Assembly (NCBI RefSeq): GCF_900302445.1
Contig: NZ_ONZF01000001.1
Span: 248,001-312,000, forward strand
DNA length: 64,000 nt
Direction: 5' to 3'
Origin: Palleronia abyssalis
Lineage (GTDB): Bacteria; Pseudomonadota; Alphaproteobacteria; Rhodobacterales; Rhodobacteraceae
This document shows positions 35,319-44,912 of this stretch, in pieces (position 1 is the first letter of the stretch; each line of letters starts with the position of its first letter). Made by a program: the position numbers and the translations under genes. The notes beneath the pieces were generated by a model. That model was not told the DNA's origin and did not search any database. It was given only the letters and a program-made list of their open reading frames with translations.

Positions 35319-35603
35319 ATGAGCGGTAGCGATTGGCAGGGTTCCGACGATCTCCCAGGGTTCTTCGCGCCGGTGCATCGCGCGCTGACCGAGCCGATCC
35401 TGCTGGCCGGAGCCCCGCGCACCATCGCCATCGCCAACGGCACGCTTGCGGCGGCCATCGGGCTCGGCCTGCGGCTCTGGATCGTCGGCCTCCTGCTCTG
35501 GCTCATTGGCCATATCGCCGCCGTCTGGGCCGCGAAGCGGGACGCGCAATTCGTCGATGTCGTGCGCCGCCATCTGCGCTACCCCGCGCATCTGCGGGTC
35601 TGA
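35319..35603 (+). CDS. trbD: Conjugal transfer protein TrbD (VirB3 family)
   Basis: 94 aa with the VirB3-type start GFFAPVHRALTEPILLAGAPRTIAIANGTLAAAIGLGLRLW, two membrane helices and a positively charged C-terminus (VVRRHLRYPAHLRV). It forms part of the inner-membrane T4SS platform. trbE starts 3 nt after its stop; ribosome site GGGAGG precedes the ATG. Confidence 0.92.
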   Translation: MSGSDWQGSDDLPGFFAPVHRALTEPILLAGAPRTIAIANGTLAAAIGLGLRLWIVGLLLWLIGHIAAVWAAKRDAQFVDVVRRHLRYPAHLRV

Positions 35604-35606
35604 GCC

Positions 35607-38174
35607 ATGCTGAACCTCGCCGAGTACCGCTCCAAGCCGCGCCTGCTGGCGGATTTCCTGCCCTGGGCGGCACTGGTCGGTGAGGGTGTCGTCCTGAACA
35701 AGGACGGATCGCTGCAGCGTACGGCGCGGTTTCGCGGCCCCGATCTGGACTCGGCCACGCCCGCCGAACTTGTGGCGGCATCGTCCCGGCTCAACGGAGC
35801 GCTCAGACGCCTCGGGTCGGGCTGGACGCTCTTCGCGGAAGCAAGGCGCATTCCGGCAAAGGACTATCCCGAGAGCCCCTTCCCCGATCCGGTCTCCGCG
35901 ATGGTCGAAGCCGAGCGAAAGGCGCAATTCGAAGAGGAGCAGGCCCATTTCGAGAGCCGATACGTCCTCACCATCGTCTGGCTGCCGCCCTCCGAGGACG
36001 CGTCCCGCGCCGAGGGCTGGCTCTACGAGGGCCGCAACCGCGCGGCCGGATCGAAGGCCGCAGAGCAGCTCGCCGGCTTCGTGGACCGCTCGGACCGGCT
36101 GCTCGACCTGCTGCAGGGTTTTTTCCCGGAAGCCATCTGGCTCACGGATGCGGAGACGCTCACCTATCTCCACGGCTGCGTCTCGCCGGTCGCGCAGAGC
36201 GTCCGCGTCCCGGAGACGCCGATGCATCTGGACGCGCTGCTGGCCGACACGTCCTTCACCGGCGGGCTGGAGCCGCGCCTGGGCACCCATCACGTCCGGA
36301 CGCTCTCGATCATCGGGTTTCCGTCGGCGACCTTCCCCGGCATCCTCGACGACCTCAACCGGCTCGCCTTTCCCTATCGCTGGTCGACCCGGGCCATCTT
36401 CCTCGACAAGACCGATGCCGCAAAGCTGCTGACCCGCATCCGCCGCCAATGGTTCGCCAAGCGCAAGGGCATCGGCGCGATCCTCAAGGAGATCATGACC
36501 AACGAGGCCGCGACGCTCCTGGATTCGGACGCGGCCAACAAGGCAATCGATGCCGACGAGGCGCTGCAGGAGCTCGGCGCGGATATCGCCGGCTGGGCCT
36601 ATGTCACCGCGACGCTCACGGTGATGGACCCGGACCCACAAGTCGCGGACGACCACCTCCGAGTCGCCGAGAAGGTTATCCAGAGCCGTGACTTCACGAT
36701 CATCCGAGAAGGCGTCAACGCCGTCGAGGCCTGGCTCGGCTCCCTGCCCGGCCATCTCTACGCCAATGTGCGCCAGCCGCCGGTCTCGACGCTGAACCTC
36801 GCCCATATGATCCCGCTCTCGGCCGTCTGGGCGGGACCGGCCCGGAACGATCACCTGGACGGGCCGCCGCTCTTCCACGCGCAGACGGCCGGAGCGACGC
36901 CGTTCCGCTTCTCCACCCATGTGGGCGATGTCGGCCACGGTCTCATCGTCGGGCCGACCGGCGCGGGCAAGAGCGTGCTCCTTGCCTTCATGGCCCTTCA
37001 GTTCCGCCGTTATGCAGGTGCCCAGGTCTTCGCCTTCGATTTCGGGGGCTCGATCCGCGCGGCGGCGCTGGCCATGGGCGGGGATTGGCACGATCTCGGC
37101 GGCGCGCTTTCGGGCGAGGACGCCCTGCCCGTCTCGCTGCAGCCGCTGGCGCAGATCGACGAGGAGTCCGAACGGGCCTGGGCCGCGGCCTGGATCGCCG
37201 GGCTCCTCGGCCGCGAAGGTGTCGAGATCGGTCCCGCAACCCGCGACCATATCTGGTCGGCGCTCACCAGCCTCGCCTCGGCCCCGGTCGGGGAGCGGAC
37301 CCTGACCGGGCTTGCCGTCATCCTGCAATCGTCGGATCTGAAGCAGGCATTGCAGCCGTATACGCTCGACGGGCCCTGGGGCCGGTTGCTCGACGCCGAG
37401 ACCGAGGCGCTCGGGGAGGCGGACGTCCAGGCCTTCGAGACCGAGGGGCTGATCGGCACGGCCGCGGCCCCTTCCGTGCTGGCCTACCTCTTCCACCGGA
37501 TCGAAGGCCGCCTGACCGGCGCGCCGACGCTGATCCTCATCGACGAGGGGTGGCTGGCCCTCGACGATCCGACCTTCGGCGCGCAGCTGAAGGAATGGCT
37601 GAAGACGCTGCGCAAGAAGAACGCGAGCGTCATCTTCGCGACCCAGTCGCTCGCCGATATCGACGGCAGCGCGATCGCGCCCGCCATCGTCGAGTCCTGC
37701 CCGACGCGGATCTTCCTGCCGAACGAGCGCGCGCTGGAGCCGCAGATCGCCGCGATCTACGACCGGTTCGGCCTGAACGCCCGGCAGATCGATATCATCG
37801 CCCAGGCAACGCCGAAGCGGGATTACTACTGCCAGTCGCGGCGCGGCAACCGGCTCTTCGAGCTCGGGCTCTCGGATGTGGCGCTCGCCTTCTGCGCGGC
37901 GTCGTCCAAGGCCGACCAGACCGCCATGGCCGATCTCGTCGACGAACATGGCCGATCCGGCTTCGCCGCCGCCTGGTTGCGCCATCGCGGCCTCGGCTGG
38001 GCCGCCGACCTGCTTCCCGCAAGGCTGAACGAACCGGATGCCAAGGCTGTCGAGAGCGCGGAAGCTGATCCCCTTCCCACGCCGAACGATCGGACGGGCC
38101 GCATTTCCCGACCCGCCCCTCCCGATACTGACCAACCAAAGGAGAACAATGATGACCCCCAAGAATCTTTCTAG
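35607..38174 (+). CDS. trbE: Conjugal transfer ATPase TrbE (VirB4 family)
   Basis: 855 aa, the largest T4SS ATPase. N-terminal CagE_TrbE_VirB domain starting MLNLAEYRSKPRLLADFLPWAAL; Walker A GPTGAGKS near residue 448; Walker B region LILIDEGWLALDDP near residue 643; and a further motif VIFATQSLADIDGS. It is full length. The stop is followed by trbJ after overlapping regions. The very long minus-strand frames here are antisense shadow. Confidence 0.95.
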   Translation: MLNLAEYRSKPRLLADFLPWAALVGEGVVLNKDGSLQRTARFRGPDLDSATPAELVAASSRLNGALRRLGSGWTLFAEARRIPAKDYPESPFPDPVSAMVEAERKAQFEEEQAHFESRYVLTIVWLPPSEDASRAEGWLYEGRNRAAGSKAAEQLAGFVDRSDRLLDLLQGFFPEAIWLTDAETLTYLHGCVSPVAQSVRVPETPMHLDALLADTSFTGGLEPRLGTHHVRTLSIIGFPSATFPGILDDLNRLAFPYRWSTRAIFLDKTDAAKLLTRIRRQWFAKRKGIGAILKEIMTNEAATLLDSDAANKAIDADEALQELGADIAGWAYVTATLTVMDPDPQVADDHLRVAEKVIQSRDFTIIREGVNAVEAWLGSLPGHLYANVRQPPVSTLNLAHMIPLSAVWAGPARNDHLDGPPLFHAQTAGATPFRFSTHVGDVGHGLIVGPTGAGKSVLLAFMALQFRRYAGAQVFAFDFGGSIRAAALAMGGDWHDLGGALSGEDALPVSLQPLAQIDEESERAWAAAWIAGLLGREGVEIGPATRDHIWSALTSLASAPVGERTLTGLAVILQSSDLKQALQPYTLDGPWGRLLDAETEALGEADVQAFETEGLIGTAAAPSVLAYLFHRIEGRLTGAPTLILIDEGWLALDDPTFGAQLKEWLKTLRKKNASVIFATQSLADIDGSAIAPAIVESCPTRIFLPNERALEPQIAAIYDRFGLNARQIDIIAQATPKRDYYCQSRRGNRLFELGLSDVALAFCAASSKADQTAMADLVDEHGRSGFAAAWLRHRGLGWAADLLPARLNEPDAKAVESAEADPLPTPNDRTGRISRPAPPDTDQPKENNDDPQESF

Positions 38175-38928
38175 CGCCCTTCTCGCCGGTGCCCTCCTTG
38201 CCCTTCCCGTGACGTTGACCGTCACCCCCGTCCCGGCCCAGGCCGGACTCTTCGGCGGCGGCTTCGGCGGAATCGTCTACGATCCGACCAACCATGCGGA
38301 GAACCTGCTGACCGCGGCCCGGTCGCTGGAGCAGATCAACAACCAGATCGCATCGCTGCAGAACGAAGCGGCGATGCTCGTCAACGAGGCCCGCAACCTC
38401 GCGAGCCTGCCGCATTCCGCGCTGGCGCAGCTGCAGCAATCGGTGCAGCGCACCCAGGACCTGCTCGGCGAGGCGCAGCGCATCGCCTATGACGTGGCCA
38501 GCATCGAGGACGCCTTCGACACCGATTACGCCGCAGGGTTTACCGGCCTCAGCGATCCGGAGTTGGTGGCCGGTGCCCGCGGCCGCTGGCAGACCTCCGT
38601 GGCGGGGTTCGAGGATGCGCTGAAGACCCAGGCCGGCGTCGTCGGCAATCTCGACCGGACCCGGACCACCATGTCCGAGCTGGTCACGCAGAGCCAGAAC
38701 GCCACCGGCGCGCTGCAGGCGGCGCAGGCGGGCAATCAACTCGTCGCCCTGCAATCGCAGCAACTGGCCGATCTCACCGCACTGATGGCCGCCCAGGGCC
38801 GTGCCCAATCGCTCGAACAGGCCCGACAGGCGGCAAGCCAAGAACAGGCACGCGAACAGCTGCGCCGCTTCATCGCGCCAGGGGCCGGTTACACACCAAC
38901 CCCCGTCGACATGTTCGGAGGAAGCTGA
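38149..38928 (+). CDS. trbJ: Conjugal transfer protein TrbJ (VirB5-like)
   Basis: 259 aa. Signal peptide of about 33 residues ending PVPAQA, then GLFGGGFGGIVYDPTNHAENLLTAARSLEQINNQI, typical of TrbJ, and a long helical coiled region rich in Gln and Ala. It is the minor pilus or adhesin component. The ATG at 38149 has AAAGGAG upstream and lies 26 nt inside the end of trbE, indicating translational coupling. Confidence 0.92.
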   Translation: MMTPKNLSSALLAGALLALPVTLTVTPVPAQAGLFGGGFGGIVYDPTNHAENLLTAARSLEQINNQIASLQNEAAMLVNEARNLASLPHSALAQLQQSVQRTQDLLGEAQRIAYDVASIEDAFDTDYAAGFTGLSDPELVAGARGRWQTSVAGFEDALKTQAGVVGNLDRTRTTMSELVTQSQNATGALQAAQAGNQLVALQSQQLADLTALMAAQGRAQSLEQARQAASQEQAREQLRRFIAPGAGYTPTPVDMFGGS

Positions 38929-38934
38929 TCTCCC

Positions 38935-39276
38935 ATGCGGCGGACCCCGAAGATACTCATCGCGATCGGACTTGTCGTCGGGTTGGCACCCCTTGCCGTG
39001 GCGATCGTCGCCGATCGTCCGGGCGACGGACCCCATGTGCCCGCCATACCGGAAGCGACCCCGTTGCCGCCAGAGACCGACCGAACCGACGCGCTGCGCG
39101 CCTGTCGCGACAGGGGCGCGGCCGCGCTCGACGATCCGCCCTGCCTGCGCCTCTGGTCGGCGCAGCGGGACCGGTTTCTCGGCGTTGCCGTGCCGGAGGG
39201 CGACGACGATCCGACGCCCTCCCTGCCGTCGACCAATCCGCCGGACGATCCGCGCCCACCAGCAGGCCGGGACTGA
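38935..39276 (+). CDS. TrbK-like small exported protein (putative entry exclusion)
   Basis: 113 aa. One N-terminal hydrophobic segment (ILIAIGLVVGLAPLAVAIVA), then a short domain with two cysteines (LRACRDRGAAALDDPPCLRLW) and a Pro-rich acidic tail. The position between trbJ and trbL is that of trbK, whose product in IncP elements gives entry exclusion. Sequence similarity to IncP TrbK is weak, so the role is by position; NCBI-type names would be TrbK-alt. Confidence 0.75.
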   Translation: MRRTPKILIAIGLVVGLAPLAVAIVADRPGDGPHVPAIPEATPLPPETDRTDALRACRDRGAAALDDPPCLRLWSAQRDRFLGVAVPEGDDDPTPSLPSTNPPDDPRPPAGRD

Positions 39277-39279
39277 CCC

Positions 39280-40587
39280 ATGGGCGGCACCGGCGTCATC
39301 GATCGCTTCCTGCAGGTCTTCACCAGCTATATCGATTCCGGCTTCGGGCTGCTCGGCGGCGAGGTCGCGTTCCTTGCCACCACGCTCATCGTCATCGACG
39401 TGACCCTCGCCGCCCTCTTCTGGGCCTGGGGCGCCGACGACGACATCCTCGCGCGGCTGGTCAAGAAGACCATCTTCGTGGGCGTCTTTGCCTACATCAT
39501 CGGCAACTGGAACGCCCTGGCGCGGATCGTCTTTGAGAGCTTCGCCGGGCTCGGCCTGCAGGCCTCCGGAGGCTCCGTCACCGCCGCCGAGTTCCTGCAG
39601 CCGGGCCGGGTCGCCCAGGTCGGCATCGACGCCGGCCGTCCCATCCTCGCATCCATCGCCGATCTCCTGGGCTACATCTCCTTCTTCGAGAACTTCGTGC
39701 AGATCCTCGTGATGATGTTCGCCTGGGGCGTCGTCCTGCTGTCCTTCTTCGTGCTCGCCATCCAGCTCTTCGTCACCCTGATCGAGTTCAAGCTGACGAC
39801 GCTCGCGGGCTTCGTGCTGATCCCCTTCGGCCTCTTCGGCAAGACCGCCTTCCTGGCCGAACGCGTGCTTGGCAATGTCGTCTCGTCCGGCGTGAAGGTG
39901 CTGGTGCTCGCCGTCATCATCGGCATCGGCTCGACGCTCTTCGGCGAGTTCACCGCGGGCTTCGGCGGTGCTGCCCCTACCATCGAGGACGCCATGGCGA
40001 TCGTCCTCGCCGCCCTCGCCCTCCTCGGCCTCGGCATCTTCGGACCCGGGATCGCCAACGGCCTGATCTCCGGCGGCCCGCAGCTCGGTGCGGGCGCCGC
40101 CGTCGGAACCGGACTTGCCGTCGGCGGAGCGGCGATGGCCGGGGGTGCGGCGCTGCGCATGGGCGGCAGTGCTCTTGGCGCAGGCGCGCGCGGCGGCGCG
40201 TCCCTCGCGGGCGGGGCCGCGGGCGCCCACCGGACGGGGGCGAGCGGCGCATCGAGCGCCGCTGGAGCCGTGGCGGGCGGCAGCCTCGGCATCGCCAAGG
40301 CGGGGGCCGGCTTCGCCACCTCGCCGCTGCGCCGTGCGGCGGGGGCCATGAAGCAGAGCTTCGTCGCCGGAGGCCAGGCCGGATCGCAAGCCGCCGGGGG
40401 ACCGCCGCCCGCGGCCTCGGCTGTTGGCGCCGCTGCCACCGGTAGCGGCGGTACGCCGCCGGACTGGGCGCGGCGGATGAAGCGCGCGCAATCCCTCAGC
40501 CACGGCACGACCACTATCGCCCACGCGCTGCGCGCGGGCGACGGCGGCGGATCCGGCACCTCCATCAGCCTGTCCGGAAAGGAGTGA
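39280..40587 (+). CDS. trbL: Conjugal transfer protein TrbL (VirB6 family)
   Basis: 435 aa polytopic inner-membrane channel component. The N-terminal two-thirds has about six helices (ATTLIVIDVTLAALFWAWG, FFENFVQILVMMFAWGVVLLSFF, TTLAGFVLIPFGLFGKTAFLAERV). The C-terminal third is Gly/Ala-rich low-complexity sequence, normal for TrbL. Ends 3 nt before trbF. Confidence 0.94.
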   Translation: MGGTGVIDRFLQVFTSYIDSGFGLLGGEVAFLATTLIVIDVTLAALFWAWGADDDILARLVKKTIFVGVFAYIIGNWNALARIVFESFAGLGLQASGGSVTAAEFLQPGRVAQVGIDAGRPILASIADLLGYISFFENFVQILVMMFAWGVVLLSFFVLAIQLFVTLIEFKLTTLAGFVLIPFGLFGKTAFLAERVLGNVVSSGVKVLVLAVIIGIGSTLFGEFTAGFGGAAPTIEDAMAIVLAALALLGLGIFGPGIANGLISGGPQLGAGAAVGTGLAVGGAAMAGGAALRMGGSALGAGARGGASLAGGAAGAHRTGASGASSAAGAVAGGSLGIAKAGAGFATSPLRRAAGAMKQSFVAGGQAGSQAAGGPPPAASAVGAAATGSGGTPPDWARRMKRAQSLSHGTTTIAHALRAGDGGGSGTSISLSGKE

Positions 40588-40590
40588 GAC

Positions 40591-41274
40591 ATGTTCAAGC
40601 GTCCCTCGACCGCCTACGGCAAGACGCTGGAGCCGGAGACGCCCTATCAGCGCGCCAGCCAGGCCTGGGACGACCGGATCGGTTCGGCCCGGGTCCAGGC
40701 GAAGAACTGGCGGTTGATCGCCCTCGGCGAGCTCGGCCTCGTCGCCGGGCTCGCCGCGGCCCTCGTCTGGCAATCCCTGCAAGGCAATGTCATACCCTGG
40801 ATCGTTCAGGTCGACGAGCTGGGCCAGGCCCAGGCCGTCGGTCCGGCCGACGGATCCTACGATCCGACCGACGCCCAGCTCGCCTGGCATCTCGCGCGGT
40901 TCGTCGAAGAGGTCCGGAGCATTCCGGCCGATCCGATCGTGCTGCGCCGCCAGTGGCTCGAGGCCTACGACTTCACCACCGATCGCGGCGCGCTGGCGCT
41001 CAACGACTATGCTCGCGAAGCCGACCCGTTCGCCCGCGTCGGCGAGGAACAGGTCTCGGTCGACGTCTCCAGCGTCATCCGCGCCTCCCCCGGCTCCTTC
41101 CGCGTCGCCTGGAGCGAGCGGCGCTACGCGAACGGCCAGCTGGCCGGAACCGAGCGCTGGACCGCCATCCTGACAATCGTGGTGCAGCCGCCGCGCGATG
41201 CCGAGCGGCTCCGGAAGAACCCGCTCGGTATCTATGTCCACGCGCTCGACTGGTCACGGGAGATGGGCGAATGA
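40591..41274 (+). CDS. trbF: Conjugal transfer protein TrbF (VirB8 family)
   Basis: 227 aa bitopic protein: an N-terminal cytoplasmic tail (FKRPSTAYGKTLEPETPYQRASQAWDDRIGS), one helix (LIALGELGLVAGLAAALVWQS) and a periplasmic VirB8 domain with QVDELGQAQAV and the C-terminal RKNPLGIYVHALDWSREMGE. It nucleates the T4SS core. Overlaps trbG by 4 nt. Confidence 0.94.
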   Translation: MFKRPSTAYGKTLEPETPYQRASQAWDDRIGSARVQAKNWRLIALGELGLVAGLAAALVWQSLQGNVIPWIVQVDELGQAQAVGPADGSYDPTDAQLAWHLARFVEEVRSIPADPIVLRRQWLEAYDFTTDRGALALNDYAREADPFARVGEEQVSVDVSSVIRASPGSFRVAWSERRYANGQLAGTERWTAILTIVVQPPRDAERLRKNPLGIYVHALDWSREMGE

Positions 41275-42284
41275 ATACTCCCGTCCCCCTGCCCCACCTC
41301 GCATCTGCTTACCTCGCGGCCCTCCTCCTGTCGGCCTGCGCGACGGAGCCCCTGCCGCAGATCGACTACGATACATCCGTCCCGCCATTACCCCCAGCGC
41401 CCGTCGTTGCCGTCGAGACCGGCCCCGAACCGCTGCACCGTCCACCGGTCGTGACGCCCGCACGCGGTGGGACCGCAGACGCAGCCTCGCCGACCGCCCG
41501 GATCGCCGCCGCCAACGCCGCCGCGCGGATCGAACCGCGGCGCGCGGGATACTTCAACGCCGTGCAGGTCTATCACTACAGCCCGGGCGCGCTCTACCGG
41601 ATCTATGCCAGCCCCGGAAAGATCACCGAGATCGCGCTCGACTACGGCGAGCGGCTGGTCGGCGACGGCCCGATTGCCGCCGGCGACACGGCGCGCTGGA
41701 TCATCGGCGATACCGTCAGCGGCGCGAGCCGCTCGGCCCGCGTCCATGTCCTCGTCAAGCCGACCCGGCCCGACATCGAGACCAACCTGATCCTCAATAC
41801 CGACCGCCGGACGTACCATCTCGAACTGATCTCAAGCGAAGAGACCCACATGCCGTCGGTCGCCTGGTACTATCCCGAGGACCGGACCCGTCGCGGATCG
41901 ACGGCGGGTCTCCCGGCAACACCGGTCCTGCCGGACCCGTCCCACCGCAATCACCGCTACGCATTGCAGATCGAGGCACCCGCGCCGCCCTGGCGGCCAC
42001 GGCAGGTCTACGATGACGGTCGCCGGGTCTATATCGAGTTCCCCCTCGGGATCGTGCAGGGCGAGATGCCGCCGCTCTTCGTGCTCGGATCGGATGGCGC
42101 ACCGGAACTAGTCAACAGCCGCGTCCATCGCAACGTGATGATCGTCGATCGACTCTTCGCGGCAGCCGAGCTGCGTCTCGGCACCGGCCGGGCGCAACAA
42201 GTCGTCCGGATCGTCCGACGCGAGCGCACCGCGGCAGCTCCGGCTCCACTGACGCAAGACCAGCGCGTCGGAGGCAAATTGTGA
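41271..42284 (+). CDS. trbG: Conjugal transfer protein TrbG (VirB9 family)
   Basis: 337 aa. A lipobox at LLLSAC marks an outer-membrane lipoprotein-like N-terminus. The VirB9 domain includes VYHYSPGALYRIYASPGKITEIALDYGE, RTYHLELIS, and a C-terminal region RPRQVYDDGRRVYIEFPLG ... MIVDRLFAAAELRLG that binds the VirB10 cap. ATG at 41271 overlaps the trbF stop. Confidence 0.94.
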   Translation: MNTPVPLPHLASAYLAALLLSACATEPLPQIDYDTSVPPLPPAPVVAVETGPEPLHRPPVVTPARGGTADAASPTARIAAANAAARIEPRRAGYFNAVQVYHYSPGALYRIYASPGKITEIALDYGERLVGDGPIAAGDTARWIIGDTVSGASRSARVHVLVKPTRPDIETNLILNTDRRTYHLELISSEETHMPSVAWYYPEDRTRRGSTAGLPATPVLPDPSHRNHRYALQIEAPAPPWRPRQVYDDGRRVYIEFPLGIVQGEMPPLFVLGSDGAPELVNSRVHRNVMIVDRLFAAAELRLGTGRAQQVVRIVRRERTAAAPAPLTQDQRVGGKL

Positions 42285-43474
42285 CCGCGCGACCGGAAGA
42301 CGGACCGGATGCCGTTCGGCACGAGATCGCCGCCGAGATGCGGCTGCGCCCAGACCCGCCGCAGGTCGTGCGCCTGTCGCGCCGCGTGCTCGGGGCTGGC
42401 GCAGCCTTCGTCGCCTTGGCCATCGGTGGAATGCTGATCGTGGCACTTCAGAGCCGCGAACGAAGCGCGCCCGCGGAACTCTACCGCACCGACAATCCGC
42501 CGACCGCCGACGAGCTGACCCGCCTGCCGCGGGACTATTCCGACATCCCGCGCGAGGTCCCCGCCCTCGGACCACCCCTGCCCGGCGATCTCGGACGGCC
42601 GATCCTGCGCACCCAGGAACGCGGCCAGCCTATCACGCCGCCGACGATCCAACCCCTCCAGACCCTCGATCCAGAAGAGCAGCGCCGCCTCGCCGAGATC
42701 GAAGCCGCACGCACCAGCCAGCTCTTCGCGCAATCCACCAGCGCCGGGCAGCCCGCGCAATCCACCGGGCTTACGGCCCATCCAACGCCCTTCCCGGACC
42801 TGACGGGCCGCCAGCCTACCGCGGAGCAGACGACGACCGACCGCAGACAAGCCTTCCTCGACGCTCCCGTCGACCGCCGCGTGGTGAGCAGCGACCGCGT
42901 CGCCCCGCCCGCGAGCCCGTTCCTGTTGCAGGCCGGCGCGGTGATCCCGGCGGCGCTGATGACCGGCATCCGGTCCGACCTGCCCGGGCAGGTCACGGCC
43001 CAGGTCACGCAAGCCGTCTACGACAGCCCGACCGGCGGCATACTCCTCATCCCCCAGGGCGCGCGCCTGATCGGCACCTACGACGCCGAGATCGGTGCCG
43101 GACAATCCCGGATCCTGCTCGTCTGGACGCGTCTCATCCTGCCGGGCGGTCGCTCGATCGTCCTCGAACGCCTGCCGGGCGCGGATCGGCAGGGCTATGC
43201 GGGGCTCAAAGATCGGATCGACGACCATTGGGGGCGGGTGTTCCGGGCCGCGGGCCTCGCGACCTTGATCGGCATTGGCCTCGAGGCCGGCCGCGACGGG
43301 GACGACCCGATCGCCGACGCGATCCGCGACAGCGCCCTGGAGACGGTCGGAAGCGCGGGAGAGCGGATCGTCCAGCGCCAGCTCGACATGCCGCCCACGC
43401 TGACGATCCGACCGGGCACGCCGGTCAATGTCGTCGTGACCCGCGATCTCATACTGGAACCGCTGAGGGAGTGA
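42281..43474 (+). CDS. trbI: Conjugal transfer protein TrbI (VirB10 family)
   Basis: 397 aa starting at a GTG that overlaps the trbG stop (GTGA). One transmembrane helix (GAGAAFVALAIGGMLIVAL) near residue 50, a Pro/Gln-rich linker, and a C-terminal VirB10 domain: LQAGAVIPAALMTGIRSDLPGQVTAQV, GGILLIPQGARLIGTYD and VNVVVTRDLILEP. It spans the envelope and couples ATPase energy to the outer-membrane pore. Confidence 0.95.
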   Translation: MTARPEDGPDAVRHEIAAEMRLRPDPPQVVRLSRRVLGAGAAFVALAIGGMLIVALQSRERSAPAELYRTDNPPTADELTRLPRDYSDIPREVPALGPPLPGDLGRPILRTQERGQPITPPTIQPLQTLDPEEQRRLAEIEAARTSQLFAQSTSAGQPAQSTGLTAHPTPFPDLTGRQPTAEQTTTDRRQAFLDAPVDRRVVSSDRVAPPASPFLLQAGAVIPAALMTGIRSDLPGQVTAQVTQAVYDSPTGGILLIPQGARLIGTYDAEIGAGQSRILLVWTRLILPGGRSIVLERLPGADRQGYAGLKDRIDDHWGRVFRAAGLATLIGIGLEAGRDGDDPIADAIRDSALETVGSAGERIVQRQLDMPPTLTIRPGTPVNVVVTRDLILEPLRE

Positions 43475-43476
43475 TC

Positions 43477-43749
43477 ATGACCAGGCTGAAGCTCGGACCG
43501 CTCGTCGACGAGACGCCCGTGAAGCTGACGATCGAGGTCCCGGCCGCGGTGCATCGCGACCTGATCGCCTATGCCGAGCTGCTTGCGCGGGAGACGGGGA
43601 AGACCATCGAACCTGCGAAGATCGTTGCGCCAATGCTCGCGCGGTTCATGGCAACGGACAGGGGGTTTGCAAAACTGCGGCGGGCTCCTTCAGGCTCGTC
43701 CGGCACCCCGTCTGCCACGTCCCGCAAAGATCAGGCCGACAGCGGCTGA
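43477..43749 (+). CDS. DUF2274 domain-containing protein
   Basis: 90 aa (MTRLKLGPLVDETPVKLTIEVPAAVHRDLIAYAELLARETG). DUF2274 genes follow trbI in Tn4371-like ICEs. The sequence looks like a ribbon-helix-helix-type DNA-binding protein, so a regulatory role for the transfer operon is possible. The last 100 nt overlap, in antisense, the end of the convergent LysR gene. Confidence 0.88.
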   Translation: MTRLKLGPLVDETPVKLTIEVPAAVHRDLIAYAELLARETGKTIEPAKIVAPMLARFMATDRGFAKLRRAPSGSSGTPSATSRKDQADSG

Positions 43750-44632
43750 TGGGGCTGCGACGCCAATCCCGGAGCATGGTTACGAAGCGGCCTCGGGCAG
43801 GATTATCGTTACCGGCGAGCCAGATCGCCGTGACGGCCAGGGTGCTATCGGGTCCTGACATCGGCTTGAGAACGACATCAGGCATGGCGAGACCCAAGAC
43901 CGAGCTTTCCATCACGGTGATCCCTGAGCCAAGCCCGACAAGACCAAGCAAAGCATCCCGGGAGATGCAGTGCCGCTCGATCGTGAAGTGGTTGTTGTCG
44001 GCGATCCGGTCGAGAAGCGAGTCGGTGGACGCGATGCCGCCCGCTGGGGTACGCATTACAAAAGACTGGCCTCGCAGATCCGCCCAAACCACGTTCGGCT
44101 GCCCGGCCAGCGGATGATCGACCGGAAGCGCGACGACCAAGGGCTCGTCCCACAGTTTCTGTGTTTCCAACAAGCCTCCAGAGACATCGAGAACGGTGAC
44201 GGCCAAGTCGATTTCGTAATCCCGCAAACGCGCCAGGAGGTCTGAGGGATTGCCTTCACGGAGCGCCATTGTGACGTCAGGCGCAAGCCTCCGGAATACC
44301 CCAAGGGTTTCGCGAAGGCGGCCGCTTGCAAGCGATATGGAAAAGCCCAGAGCCAGAGCGCCGATCTCGACGCGCGCGACCCGTTCCGTATACGCCAGCG
44401 CGAGATCCACATCCTTCGTAATCCGTCGTGCAAGCCCAAGAACTTCACGACCCGCACAGGTCAGTCGCACACCCCGGGACTGCCGTTCAAACAGATTCGT
44501 CTGCATGCGATCTTCGAGAGCGTGAACGCGATCGCTCACGGTCGGTTGCGAGACACCCAGTCGACGCGCCGCTTCACTGATGCTCCCCGCGTCGGCGACG
44601 GCCAGAAAATATCGTAGCTGGCGCAACTCCAT
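43646..44632 (-). CDS. LysR-family transcriptional regulator
   Basis: 328 aa. The HTH is at residues 1-60 (MELRQLRYFLAVADAGSISEAARRLGVSQPTVSDRVHALEDRM) and the substrate-binding domain follows (LALGFSISLASGRLRE ... LDVSGGLLETQKLWDEPLVVALP). A LysR gene at this place, facing the trb operon, is usual for Tn4371-like ICEs. It is about 25-30 residues longer than average, the extra tail lying antisense to DUF2274; the true stop may have been lost by mutation. Confidence 0.9.
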   Translation of the reverse strand: MELRQLRYFLAVADAGSISEAARRLGVSQPTVSDRVHALEDRMQTNLFERQSRGVRLTCAGREVLGLARRITKDVDLALAYTERVARVEIGALALGFSISLASGRLRETLGVFRRLAPDVTMALREGNPSDLLARLRDYEIDLAVTVLDVSGGLLETQKLWDEPLVVALPVDHPLAGQPNVVWADLRGQSFVMRTPAGGIASTDSLLDRIADNNHFTIERHCISRDALLGLVGLGSGITVMESSVLGLAMPDVVLKPMSGPDSTLAVTAIWLAGNDNPARGRFVTMLRDWRRSPISRCRPDLCGTWQTGCRTSLKEPAAVLQTPCPLP

Positions 44633-44912
44633 CCGATTGATCCTGTTTTGTCTGGTGTTGTTGGTAGATCAGGGTCCCGGCGACCAACCTGCATGCACAA
44701 TTTCCGCGAGCCGTGGCCGTCCACCGGTCAAATAGCTGGCCGCTGAGGGTCCAGAACGCTCGGCAGAGAGCATCGTGTCGTGTGAAGCGAATCCATTTCT
44801 CCGACCAGTACGGACATACGTCTCCTCACGGGTTCGTCTTGAGCGTCCGACGTCTCATTATCCCTGTCGCCGTATTCGCTGATGGTCCGATACCCAGGGC
44901 GTGTTCCCGCCG
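44633..44912. other. Spacer between divergent LysR and the membrane-protein/hydrolase pair
   Basis: 280 nt, no credible gene. It should contain both divergent promoters; no dyad or clear -35/-10 pair stood out. Confidence 0.4.

Noticed and set aside
40080-40460. Gly/Ala repeats at the TrbL C-terminus as a special repeat
   Set aside because: Low-complexity tail is normal for TrbL proteins; no regular DNA repeat unit.
34977-41241. Very long minus-strand frames (about 1080 and 1150 codons) under the trb operon
   Set aside because: Antisense to trbC-trbF, Arg/Gly/Asp-rich, no recognisable motif; produced by third-position GC bias.
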